From contig NW_006763133.1 in the NCBI RefSeq assembly GCF_000264905.1, positions 852,681-916,680 on the forward strand: DNA of 64,000 nt. The letters are read 5' to 3'. Below, piece by piece: positions 1 through 11,186 of the stretch. A program made the translations under genes and the position numbers. The notes below the pieces were generated by a model, which saw only the letters and a program-made list of their open reading frames with translations, was not told the DNA's origin and ran no database searches. How positions within the stretch are numbered: the first letter of the stretch is position 1; each line of letters opens with the position of its first letter. This DNA is from Stereum hirsutum FP-91666 SS1 (Eukaryota; Basidiomycota; Agaricomycetes; Russulales; Stereaceae).

Positions 1-426
1 TGTCAAATAGACAGAACTCCCAAAATTGGCCTCCTTCATCTCGCCAAATCACATCATCAATTCACGTTTTATACACTGATTCCATCGAAACGACACCGAG
101 CAATGTGATTCATTTGTTCGAAATCTCAAAACTTGCAAAGTTACAAAAATACTCCCATATCACCCTGTTTCCCCTATTGGTACCCAGGCTAGTACCCCAA
201 GGGTGCACAGGCATATATGTATTATTATTCTACCATTTTCCCGCAATTTTATTGCCTATCATTCTCTCCTGGTTCACCGTTCAGTCCACCCTGCTCACAG
301 ACCCCATAGCCCTATTTTTGCCCATTTACAGCCTGCAGACCACCTACCTGCTCACCCCCTATTCACCCCCTACCCCGCGGGAACCAACCTGGAATGTTTT
401 TGCCTGGAGAGAATCCGAACGCATAC

Positions 427-646
427 GAGTTGCGCCTCCAGGCATATTCAAGCACACAAGTTGTGCCTCCAGGTGATTCCGAGCACATGCGAGTTGTGTC
501 TCCAGGCAATTAGCGTGTCGTACGAACATGCCTGGAGGCACAACTCGTATGTGTTGGATCCTGCCTGGAGGCACAACTCGTCTGTGTTCGAATTTGCCTG
601 AAGGCATAACTCGTCTGCCTCCAGGCAGTGCCGGATGCCTCCAGGC
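427..646. repeat. Inverted minisatellite with an 18-bp core
   Basis: The core GCCTGGAGGCACAACTCG and close variants occur six times. Three copies lie in the reverse orientation (around 427, 456 and 491) and three in the forward orientation (around 530, 572 and 596). The two groups face each other across a short centre near 509-529, so the block could fold into a large imperfect hairpin. Two shorter GCCTCCAGGC pieces follow at about 617 and 637. Copy spacing is irregular (24-42 bp). The block ends about 115 bp upstream of the kinase start codon. No CRISPR-like regular spacing is present. This is directly visible in the sequence; any regulatory role is inference. Confidence 0.85.
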
Positions 647-760
647 GTCGCCGGACTCGCCGGACGCGCCGGGTACAGGTCACAGTATGACGCTCCTTCA
701 CGCGATGAGACCATCTCTCGACGACGTCCAGCTGGCAATGCTTTGGGACTATGTAACACC

Positions 761-3698
761 ATGATATCACCGAACCTCGACAGCACGCAACCGTACTCGT
801 CCTCGCAACAGTCGCTCATAGAGATCAACAAAAAGCTGTTTACTGAATGTGCCGGTAAATTTACCGGGCCGATGAAAGCTAGGACGTTCCTCAACACCTT
901 TATGCCAAAGCCGCCCAAAGATTCGGGAATAATGCCAACAGTGTCATGGCACGGTGTTACTGACAAGAAACACGAGAGGGACATGTATCAGCCTTTTGTA
1001 AATCTCCTGCTTTTTCTTCCATCTGCTCTGCCTAGTCGCCGCCTCTCACGCCTTTCCCTTCTTATTTCATAGGTTGCTACATGTCGCCAGCTCGATCACA
1101 ATAGGATGGAATACAAGGACACCCACAGTCGTTCCGATCCCCACACGGTACCCCTGGGTGAAGATCTTCGCCGCGACGGTCTCAAGCCTGACATCACGAC
1201 TTACGACTCAGAGTGGTGCCCTACCAGTAACACCCCAGACCTCACACTTGCCGACAGTGCCCACGAGTTCAAGCCCAACATCACCTATGACCCGTTCGAC
1301 GACGGCAGCAAGCACGACTCGCGCGATAAGCGCTTTCCATTCGAAGCGCAGACGGTGGACGGTCGTGCGACGCGTAGCCAGATTTGCTCGTACGCGAGTG
1401 CCATCTTCCAGCTCCAGTTTCGCTTCTTCTTCTTCTCCATCCTCGTCATGAGAACCCACGCACGTCTCATCCGCTGGGAGCGTGCCGGTGCCGTCGTCTC
1501 CGAGGCTTTCGAAATCAACTCTAGTTCGCTTCTGTCCGAATTCATCTGGCGGTACAGCTTCATGACCCGGGCCCAGCGTGGGTTCGATTGCTCTATCCTG
1601 CGATGTTCAGCGACTGAGTCCAAACGCGTTGAGAAGGCTCGCCAAATGATCATCGACGAAGAGGAGAAGAGAAATCCGGAAACAGCGAAGATACGCTCCG
1701 CGCGCAAGGCGTATTTCCTCAAAATGCTTCCGAGTACCCCTCCCCATGGCGAGAACACTGCCGCTCGCTATCCTCGTAACTCCCACCCCGCACCGGACGG
1801 TGTTTCGTTCTCGGCAGACATGGAAGGCGGCGACAAGGGCAACCACGATGGGGGCGATGAGAAGTCGTCCTATTCCTTCCTCATTCTTACTCCCCTGTAT
1901 ATCTACGATCGGAGCCCCTTTGCCAAAGGGACACGCTCGTTCGTCGTTTGCCATTTGCCGACCAAACAGCTTTTTCACCTCAAGGACACGTATCGCGTCT
2001 CCACGCCCACGTACGTTCCCGAGCACGATATACTCGAGGAGCTCCGGAAGAACAAGGTGCTCCGGGTTCCGACCGTGTTCTGCGCCTGGGACGTTGCGCC
2101 GTACGGGGAGTGCTACGACACCATATTCGGCACCATGTTCGCCAAGTTCAACACAGGCAATCACAAGTCGGAGGACGACAGGACGGTGTGGGCGGCGAAG
2201 AGAGTGTTGAGGCCGTACAGGTTGATTACGCGGGAGATTGCGCGCGAGTCGAAGGCGTTCCAAAGTTGGAGAGAAGAGTCGGTCGTGATGTACGATGTGC
2301 TCGGAGGTATGCCTAATTTTTTCGATCGACTGACTGGCTGACGGATGTCAGTCGTGGAGCTGGGAATCCCTGCCGTACGCTGACTGTCTTGTGATATATT
2401 ATTTGTGCGTTTTTACAGTCTTGCAGTACGCAGAGGAACGGGCAGGCTGGCGTCACCGTGACATCAGCCTCGGCAACATCATGATCTACAAAGAACGTGG
2501 ATTCCTTATTGACTGGGAGCTCGCTCAGCGCCCGCACCTGATGAACACAGGGAAGCCCAGACTGCCGGACCAGACGGGTACTTGGAGATTCATCTCGGCA
2601 GCCAGACAGCTCGACCCACTGAGCGCGCCGCACCTCGCTATGGACGACATGGAGTCCGTGTTCTGGGCCTTCCTCTACCTTGCACTTAGGTATGGCAATC
2701 ACGATTTGAGCGGCGAACGGATAAAGGAACGACTCCAGGTGATCTTCGAGGAGAGGTCCGTGGCCGATGGTATAATGCGAGGCGGCAACGCCAAAAACAA
2801 TGTCATGACAGATTCCCAGCCTTGGCCCAACGCGACTATACCCACCCGGTTCACTCCCAACGCTCTCAACAATGTCCTCATATCTATGCGAGATGCGTTT
2901 CAACCCCGGTATGTAGATATAGCGGCTAAAGTAACTAACAAGGGTGAGGATGCGAAGAAGGCGCGAGCATACCTAATAAAACAACGCGAAGACGAAATAA
3001 AGCGCCTGGACAACCCGAGACACCTACGCGAGTTGATCAAAGGTTGCGCATCGCTCGACTGGTCCAAAGACCACGGTCCCATCGTACACGAACTCCCTCG
3101 TTCGCCCGAGGAGGCTACCGGACCCTCCGCCTCGAAGCGCTCATATTCGTCCCGAACGACAACGAACAGCGCGGTCGAGCCGTTCCCGGGCGCAAAACCA
3201 TCTTTTGTTTCCATAGTTTACGGCAAACTCGACGATGACGACGAAGAGGAGGAGAGGCCAATGAAGAAGCAGAAGAACAAGAAGCGGGCGGTTGACATCT
3301 CGATGGATTCGCGCGCGATTGCTTTGAGTTCGGTGGAGCGGATTCGTATTCCGAGTCCGCCTCGGCCTGGGGGTGCTGACTCGGCGGAGATGGACGCGCA
3401 GACTCGGGGAGAGGACGACTTGGATGAGGCTGTCGACGAGATGGATGTGGATTTCGGGGATGTGGATGATGGCGCGGGTCAACGTTCGGATGGTGGCGAT
3501 GACGGTCAACTTGGCGATGTGGAAGGACCTGAAGAGGTGACGGATTCGGACTCGGACGGACTCGGACTTGGTTTGTCTGGGTTGGATGATGCGAGTTTGC
3601 CACGGACGAGCGCTGCTCCTTCGAGTCCGTCTTCGGGAGGGAATGACGGCGATGAGGAGGAGGAGGAGGAGGAGGAAGGTCGGGAGGGAACGATTTAG
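761..3698 (+). CDS. FunK1-family fungal protein kinase
   Basis: Three exons: 761-997, 1073-2306 and 2419-3698, giving 916 residues. The C-terminal half carries the fungal-type kinase signature of the FunK1 family (Pfam Pkinase_fungal). There is a catalytic loop HRDISLGNIM with HRD near residues 503-505, a DFG-equivalent LIDWELA with Asp about 522, then a TGTWRFIS segment and a DDMESVFW segment. Upstream, the typical family region ending in ARLIRWERAGAVV is present. The last 250 residues are low-complexity and very acidic, with a Glu run at the extreme C-terminus and a basic KKQKNKKR patch that may be a nuclear signal. The ATG at 761 was chosen because it opens exon 1, which splices in frame to exon 2. 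The family is highly expanded in multicellular basidiomycetes; the substrate is unknown. The kinase call is sure; the exact exon 1 is inferred. Confidence 0.88.
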
Positions 3699-6600
3699 AT
3701 GAACAGCGGATGCGGAGTGGACTTTGGGTTTGTTTTTGGCGTTCTTTTTGAAGTCTCTTTGTTGTGTTGAACAACTCTACCCTTGCTATGTTTTCTTCGA
3801 GTTGTCGCTATCTTGTTCCTTGTACCAGACCAGCTCATGTGACAGAACCGCAGGTCATCCTAGATTTACCTGTAGGCGAATGTGAATACAGTAATCTATA
3901 AGCCATTCCCAACGGGAGCTGTAGAGTACTTACCGCATCGTACCGCACCGCACCAGCGCAAGCTGGAGTATGGGCGAACATAAAAGGGCGGCTTCCTAGA
4001 TGAAAGCGAGTCATTCTATGTCAGTGATACCGAGAATGTGAGGGGCAGTACAATAGGTTGTTTGAAACAAGTTTCATGGTCTCATGGGAAGTGTCGAAAT
4101 TAATGACCTACCGTGACACTCACAGGATATTGCGTGAATGGTGCGGGGCTCTAATTAGTAGCGTGTACGTATAGCTTTATTGTCGGTGCACACGACATTG
4201 ACCCCCGACTGCAAGCGAGATGACAATACTGCATGCAGGAAGACGCATGGACATGTCATGGCATTATCGATGTGTTTTCACCGATGTGACAGTACCCAAT
4301 GGCCTGCACAGAGAAATGAAGAAATGTGCCGGCAGTGGAGAGGTGTTAGAGAGCGAAAGAACGAACATAATGGAGGCATTCATGTAGGGCTCCACAAATG
4401 GGCGCAGTCCTGTGTACTGATTATCCTTGTGTACTCCCGAGTGGTGACGGGACGTGAAACAAGCCGTTCAAGGCTCAGAAAGACCAGCGCATCCAAGAAG
4501 CAGTCGAAAAGGCACGACGAAAAGGCAACTGACAGGGCCTCGGTATTTGCTCACCAGAACTCACCGACAGCCGTGCGTGATACATCTGTGGTAGTAATGA
4601 AACTTTCTGCAACACTGAAACGGAGCAAGGAACTATCAGAGATCGCAAGATAGATCCAGAAATACTCACTCGAGATGAGAATGGAATTCTGTTGCACAAT
4701 GCACGGACGTGTGTAACGCATGCGATCATCAGCAGGGATGATGCCTCTGCACCCAATATCGACTGCGGAGAAAGTTCCGTTCACGGTGATACTGCGAGGT
4801 ATGATGCGGGAGAGCGAGAGCAAGCCAAGGAATAGAACTTAGAGGTTAGGAACGATATATGGGGACTGGAGGGCAGTACTTACCGAAAAATCCATGGAGA
4901 AACCCATACTTCTGTGGAGATTTGTGCGGACACTGGCACAGATGTTGATGTTCAGAGTCTCCTTCCGGACGTTTGTCCGAAAACACAATGACTTCCGCTC
5001 ACACGAAATGACCTGAAGAGATAGTCTTATGTCGCACTCAGACACTTTTCGGAGGACGAAGTCCAAGCGCGTCACGGCTGGCGTCAAATTAATTTTGTCC
5101 GAGGAGCGCTCGCGGAGGAAAGAGGATGATGGAGGACGCGAAGTCGATGGCTAGGAATAAACCACTGAACTACAAAAATATCAAAGTCCGTCGCAATCGG
5201 TAAGAGAGATCGTTGGCTCACTACCGTTCCGCTTCTCCTAGCTACCGTCAACGACGGCTCCTGCCATCGTGCGAACCATCCCGGGGATCATCTTCTATAA
5301 TGATTCAAAATAAGTGTGCTCGGATCCGGTTCTAAAAAGGAAAGAGACAAGGTGTATCTGGGATATCTTCTTTTCTGCGAAAGGCAATTGCCCGGCGGTA
5401 TCATTGCCGATGACGCTCGTTCGTCAAAATCGGACACCTTGCCAGTGAGTACTTGTGCACTAGTGGATTTCTGCACGAAATCGAATGTCTGCTCGGTATG
5501 TTCGGCCACTAAACGTATCGGACGGGCGACCATAGGACGCGATTTTGTATAAGATTGCACGATTAACTTGTGGCGTTTGCCACAGAAGGAAATGAACATG
5601 GCTGACAGAAATTCCCGGTTCGCTTCGGTGTCTCTGACGGTGAACTCGCTGGAGCCATGAGACCGACGCTTCTAAGCGCGGAGATTCGTGCTAGTAAAGT
5701 TTTCAGCGCTCCGCGGGATGCGATATAGTAGAAGTGGTAGGATGGGGATGTGACCAGTGGATACACAATGTAGAAAGAAATATCTCAGAGGCACAGAGGT
5801 CCGGATGACAAACGCTATTCCTTCCTGTATGTGATGGCGTTTGTTGAGACGCCGAGGGATTGCGAGTCGGTAGATGGACGAGAGCGCGATGGCATCTTCT
5901 CTCCCGAGTCTTTGTCACACAGGCTTTGTAACCTATACGGGAGGTACCATCAACGATCAGACCAAAATCAAGATCAGAAAACAGAAAACAAACATAGGAC
6001 GCACGTACTCACGCATAGATGAGACCCCCGCAGGCACACTGAAAACGACAAGGAGAGTGCTCAATGTAGCCCATCTGCTACAACTTTATTCCTGCCACAA
6101 ACTACGACCTCATCAAGATGGGCCTCGCACCGGTCAAGTGAGCTCGTATCGTCCATATGTATGCCCTCGAAACAAGATAAAACCTGCGCCATCGTCATCA
6201 GTACCTGTCGTGATTATTTGTTAGACAGGCAGTGTAGAAAGAAAGAGAGAAAAACATACGTCCACTGAAACCTAGTTCCTGGGGCCTGTGGCTCCGCCGT
6301 CAACGCCACGGTGAACTCAAACGGAAAATCAGTCCGTGAAACGACTGCCACAACTTTCACAGCCTCCAGGAAAAGCAAAAGCGCAGGTTAATGGGTTGGC
6401 TTCGTCCACAAGAAGGAAAGACACTGACATGTAGACAAACAAACGCTGAATCACCTCCATTGTCCAGCGCTTCCTCGTTTCATTCGAGAATGGCGGTCCT
6501 GTGGCAACGCTATCAACGCCATGATCAACCGTGATTATCACCTAAACACAAAGAAAAGGATGCCTGTTAGTCTACTGGAGATGGCTGAAACATGTGGAGT

Positions 6601-6729
6601 GACTCGGTTACTGTAATATTGCGCCTTACGTGCCACCAGTGTGTTGTACGATTCTTCAAGGCATAAAACGGATATTGATGCACGAGCAACCGTCAAAGCG
6701 CGAGCTGTACTCCGCAGACGCGCATTACG
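3699..6729. other. Gene-empty stretch
   Basis: No open frame here shows a recognisable domain, a convincing splice chain or a signal peptide. Several motifs resembling minus-strand donors (plus-strand CTCAC or CTTAC, for example near 4665, 4880 and 6009) are scattered through it. These could belong to a non-coding or highly fragmented minus-strand transcript, but I could not assemble one. Confidence 0.6.
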
Positions 6730-6975
6730 AGGACCAACAGCTGCAGGCGATGCATGAATCGCCGTATACCTGCTATGGATCGGTGATTATCAGTCGGTAC
6801 CATAGCCAAGATGAAACATGACCGCCAGTGGACAATTAACGACGACTCACGGAACAACAACTGCAGGTAATGCATGTATCACCGTATACCTGCTCCAGCT
6901 CGGTGATCATCAGTATCAGTTCAAAGCACCACAGCCAAGATGAAACACCTCCCTCCAGTAAACAATTAACGAGCC
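6730..6975. repeat. Degenerate tandem duplication, two units
   Basis: Two adjacent copies of about 115-125 bp. Unit 1 is about 6730-6843 and unit 2 about 6851-6975. Both contain in order: CAACARCTGCAG, a GATGCATG/AATGCATG segment, the CGTATACCTGCT block, CGGTGATYATCAGT, AGCCAAGATGAAACA and ACAATTAACGA. They differ by scattered substitutions and one short insertion, so the duplication is old. No coding frame runs through both copies. Confidence 0.8.
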
Positions 6976-8556
6976 CTCCTCCTCCGAGTCCTCGCGGAAC
7001 AACAAACACAACACAAACGATGATCAGATGAGATGTTGGCTTGGAATGAGATAGCCGCGTCGGTCGGCGTGGTTCATGGTCATGGTCAGAGGACCGTGGA
7101 ACAAACAATTGGGAAAATACCACGCCGGACAAGGATATGAAGATGATATCGCGGTGCTTTGACGAAGACGAAGACGGACGACCCTAAGCGAGATGAATAT
7201 GTGATATTGGAACGAACCGCAGGCAAGTGTGCGGAAATTTCATGGACGTGCCGCAGGTCATGGACCGCATACGATGAAAATGACATCGTCAGCGTCGGAG
7301 AACAATTACGATTGAACAGGAGAACGACGAATATGAAAGCATACCCAGGGTAGGTGCGTTTATTCAAAATCAAACATCAACGCCGACAGATGAAGATTCA
7401 ACGCATCCATTCTACATTCCGCACCGCGCAGGGTTCTCAGGCTTATCGACGCCATACACGGGTGTAGAAAAGACCTCAGACTCAGCTGCAGATCGATGAA
7501 CGTCACCGTATCTGAGTCTGAGTCTCAGCCGACGAGAAAACAATAACAATAAGGCTCGGGAGATCTTGACTCCTAATCCTTGCCTGGAATCTCACTGATA
7601 AACAATACAACACACTGAAGCACGAGCGAAAGAAGAAGAAGAGTCGAATTGGCAGTGGGTCGTGGGTCGTGTAGAGATCTGCGACGACTCGGATTGTCAG
7701 GGCTTCTGAACAACGAAGCTCGTACGGTGTGTTAGGAGTGGCTAAACTAAGCATGGTGTATCTCAGACTACTGCGGCTCAACGGCCAGGTAGAATTCTTC
7801 CGTACGGTGGCTGAACTTAGCTGAAGTATCGCATCGCACAGTGAAACCTCTGCACAAGCGTACGCCAACTCGCCACTGGTCGTCTCGATTCAGAATAGCA
7901 TGTGCCACCAACGGCTCCACCAACGTCGTTACATCGTCTGCATTGCTGCCTCAGGCTACACTATGGCACACAGAAAAGAGCCGCTAGGTGCCCGATACTC
8001 AGACCTCGCCGTTGGTAGGCTCGATTCAGGATAGTATGTGCCATTAGCGAACGCATCAGTGTTCTACCATAACGCATCGGTCCTCTATCACAACGCGTTA
8101 CATCGTCTGCATTGCTGTCTCCGGCTACACCACAAGAACGAGAGCAGCTAGGTAAGTGAGAGACAGTTACAGTGATACGCAGAATGAGACGTGGCCACTG
8201 GGCGATCCGTAACACGTGTGGACTCGCCGAGTAAGAGTACTCCACTACAGCAGAGCCACAGCATGCATCCACTGCACATTTCTGTCGCAGTCGTTATGCA
8301 GTTCGCCTGACCGAGTCTGTGTCTGTGTCTGAGTCTACGCGACGGAGATATTCGTCCCGACCCCATCGCTTTTCACTACGTCTTGTAGCTCAGCCAGAAG
8401 TCTCCACCCACTCGTCTAAAGTCTCTACATAGCCAATCCTCCTCCCCTCATTGGAAGAAGCCTATAACCTGCAAAGATCTACGTCGGGTCATTTCGGACG
8501 CGAAAGAGAGCGTGAGCGTGGGAGGGTGTTATCCCAAGAAGCCCGACGTCAAACAT
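6976..8556. other. Gene-empty stretch with a diverged direct duplication
   Basis: No supported gene. Between 7885 and 8140 two segments recur in the same order. A CTCGATTCAGRATAG block appears at about 7892 and 8023. The block CGTTACATCGTCTGCATTGC appears at about 7927 and 8095, each time followed by a GGCTACAC end. GAGTCTG-type microsatellite runs occur near 7510 and 8320. The duplicated segments look like remnants of a non-coding repeat. Confidence 0.6.
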
Positions 8557-8978
8557 GTACAATCAGGACCCCTGCGTATGCTGACAGAGGTCCCATCCGA
8601 AAACCCCCAAAATCGGTCGTTTTCGTCGCACGATTTGGGGGGTGTTTTCGTCCGCATGAGGATGGGACATCGGATTTTTGGCCATTTCCGTACGCACGAT
8701 CGGATGGAACATCGCTCCGCATAAGGCCTTCCTGGGCCTTCTCAAGCCCTGTTTGTCAAAAATTTTCTCAAAATGTGTTTTTCGCCCGTGTTTTTGGCCG
8801 TGTTTACCCCATTTTTTGCGTCCCCAGGAGGCATTTTCGTCCGCATAGCGGGATGGAACATCAGCATCGACGGGCCATTTTCGTCGCACTACGGATCGGA
8901 CGAAACGCGATTTTTCGCCCAAAATTCGTCGCATCAGGATGGGACCTCCGTCAGCATACGCAGGGGTCCTGTACAATC
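8557..8978. mobile_element. MITE, hAT-like, with 8-bp target duplication
   Basis: A 406-bp element (8565-8970) is flanked by identical 8-bp direct repeats GTACAATC at 8557-8564 and 8971-8978. Its termini are long inverted repeats. The left end reads AGGACCCCTGCGTATGCTGA and the right end is its reverse complement; similarity continues through GAGGTCCCATCC. The motif GGATGGRACMTC recurs inside several times in both orientations. No transposase frame is present, so it is non-autonomous. An 8-bp duplication is the hallmark of hAT transposases; assignment to that superfamily is inference. The perfect duplication suggests fairly recent insertion. Confidence 0.88.
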
Positions 8979-11186
8979 GTTCGGAAGGAAGAACATAAAA
9001 TCTGACACGGCGAACTCGACGCCACGGAATGTTTGGGCTCAATTGAGGCCAGACAACAAGACCATCGAAACTACGCAACCTCGAGCGCTCGTCCAATGTC
9101 AGAGAAAGACCGTGTCATTGGGCAGAGGCAGTGAGGTCGCCGTCTCGCCGCCTCGCCGTCGTTGTTTATGACTCGTAACTCTAAGCCTCGAGGCGGGACG
9201 ACTACGAAGGCTACGACGAGCGCGGAGGACGGAGGTCGCGCGCACGTCATGACCCTCGTCTACCTCTCGGTAAGTGAAGGAAATTTGTCAGAAGAAAAGA
9301 CCTGAAACGCAGAACAACGAGTCAACCCCTGATCGTCCCGAATTAGGAGTAACTTTGGAGAAGATTCGATTGGCTTACTACTGACTTGGAAGCTTGGAAG
9401 GCCAGTAAGTATGTAAGGATCCTCAGGCTGAGATCGACGATAAAGTGCGGGCAACGGCGTGTAAGTATGAAGTGTAAGTGTACGCACGATGTGGACAGCG
9501 GTAATTGCCCTCCGTCAACGTCAGTCATCATCATTATAAACCCGAGCAACGGCCGATGACCGTGGTGAGAAGGAAAAGAGAGAATAAAACTGCCACGACA
9601 TGCCAGATTCAGAGATTCGGTGAGCTTGGAGAGACGGCGCTCGTATGTACGTCAGACGGCACGGTCACTATTGCGTGTCACTGCAAAATGAACGGGAGCG
9701 TTCCGCCTCAGATTCGGGTGATGGAGATGATGGTAGAACAGTGATGGTCTCTGGCACATATGGTGCGGTGCTTCCAAGGGGAGGGAAGCAAGTTGAAAGA
9801 AAGCCTGGCAGTCGATGCGATGGGTTCTGAGCGGATCAGCGGCGGGGGTGTGCAGAGAATGTTGTTCAACTTCCTGGGGCACTGCCACAAGGAGATTGAG
9901 AAAACTTCCGGAGCTGGTGCACACACACCCAAAATTAACGTGGAACCGATCTGAGAAGAGCGATGGCCACTGCAGTCATTCCGCCGGTCATCGTGTTACC
10001 GCCGTGGCATGAGAATATTCCTGGCACTGCGTATAATGATCCTGGGAGGCCTAGACAGCTACAAGAGAAGAAATTTATGGGGGGGCGTCTCATCCGCTGA
10101 ATACCGTACCACTCACTGAAGCTAGCCCAAGAGGAGATTGATAAATGTCTGAGACAGACCACGGAGAAGAAGAGCGAGTGCGAGGTGCTTCCAGAACGGG
10201 GTGGTTGCCACGTTGCGGGAGTAGCGGAGGCAACGCGCCTTCCGGTTATGGGACGGACGAACAAGAAATGCGCTTCCGGGCCGCGCTCTTCATTGCTCTT
10301 GACGACTTTCTGCTCGCTGATCCGCTCCAGCTGCACTCTGCACACTGTCCACAGCGGTCGTCCGAGGCGGCGAACAAGAGCCGGAGGGTGGCCCGGGAGC
10401 AGTATAATCCGAATACGGCTTCGATTTTTCGGCTGGATGGGTCTATTGTCTTGCTCGTCTCGGGGGAGTGCTGCGTCCAATCGTGGGCCCTCGTCGGACA
10501 ATAAGCAGCCCCCGTACGCTCTTGATTTACGTTCTACCGCGTTTTAGCAGCTAGGCGCGTGTGTGATTTTACCTTCTCGGAGCTATGCAGGCTGCTTGGG
10601 TCTGTATTGCCGTAGCGGTGTGGCGACTCATCGGCGGGCCCGCGCCTCTGCAGCTGTCCTCCGCCAGATCGCGTCTCAGATCGGCTCTCTTGTGGAGGAA
10701 ATGGGCTTGCCTGAAGTACAACAAGCTTTGTGCGGACGAGATCTTGTGGAAGCGTCATCGAGTCCGAGATCCATCGCGTCGAGAACTACTGCCTCCTTGT
10801 CTCTGCTTTGTTTCGTCTGCCCTGGACGCTTGCCCGTCCTGTGACAGATATCGGAAATACGGTTGACAGGCCCGGCTTGGACCATCCCCAGTCTCTGTTT
10901 TGTTCGCTATTTTCCAAACGCGACTTAACCGGAGCCGCACTCTTGGGCGTTTACTGCATCATGGCTCCCCTCCGCACCTATAAAGCGTCCATCCAGATGT
11001 ACGTTCTTTCCCAACTCGCCCCAACTTCCCACCTCAAGGGACCATCACACATCCCTGATCTTCTTGATCTCTTATTGTCTTGCACACAGCCGGGCATCCT
11101 CCTCCCCCTTCCTCCGCACAAAGATCCCACGCTCGGATACCATCCTCCTTCGACTTTGCCCTTCCTCCTCTGCACTCATCGTGATC
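8979..11186. other. Gene-empty stretch upstream of the terpene synthase
   Basis: I see no recognisable coding region. Several overlapping frames of 60-190 codons exist on both strands, but none has a domain or consistent splice signals. A candidate TATA box (TATAAAG) lies at 10979, about 200 nt before the terpene synthase start codon. Confidence 0.55.
10979..10985 (+). promoter_or_regulatory. Candidate TATA box of the terpene synthase
   Basis: TATAAAG, 202 nt upstream of the ATG at 11187, followed by a pyrimidine-rich leader. Position and sequence fit a core promoter, but no transcription start is known. Confidence 0.4.

Noticed and set aside
427..646. Possible CRISPR-like array
   Set aside because: Copies are in both orientations, imperfect and irregularly spaced in a eukaryotic genome; it is a minisatellite.
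448..984. 178-codon minus-strand frame across the minisatellite and kinase exon 1
   Set aside because: Its repeats (ELCLQA) come from reading through the minisatellite, and it overlaps the supported kinase exon.
3115..3774. 219-codon minus-strand frame
   Set aside because: Antisense shadow of the acidic kinase tail; Pro/Ser/His-rich low complexity results from that composition.
8451..9005. 184-codon plus-strand frame
   Set aside because: It spans the MITE, and its internal similarity comes from the inverted repeats, not from a protein.
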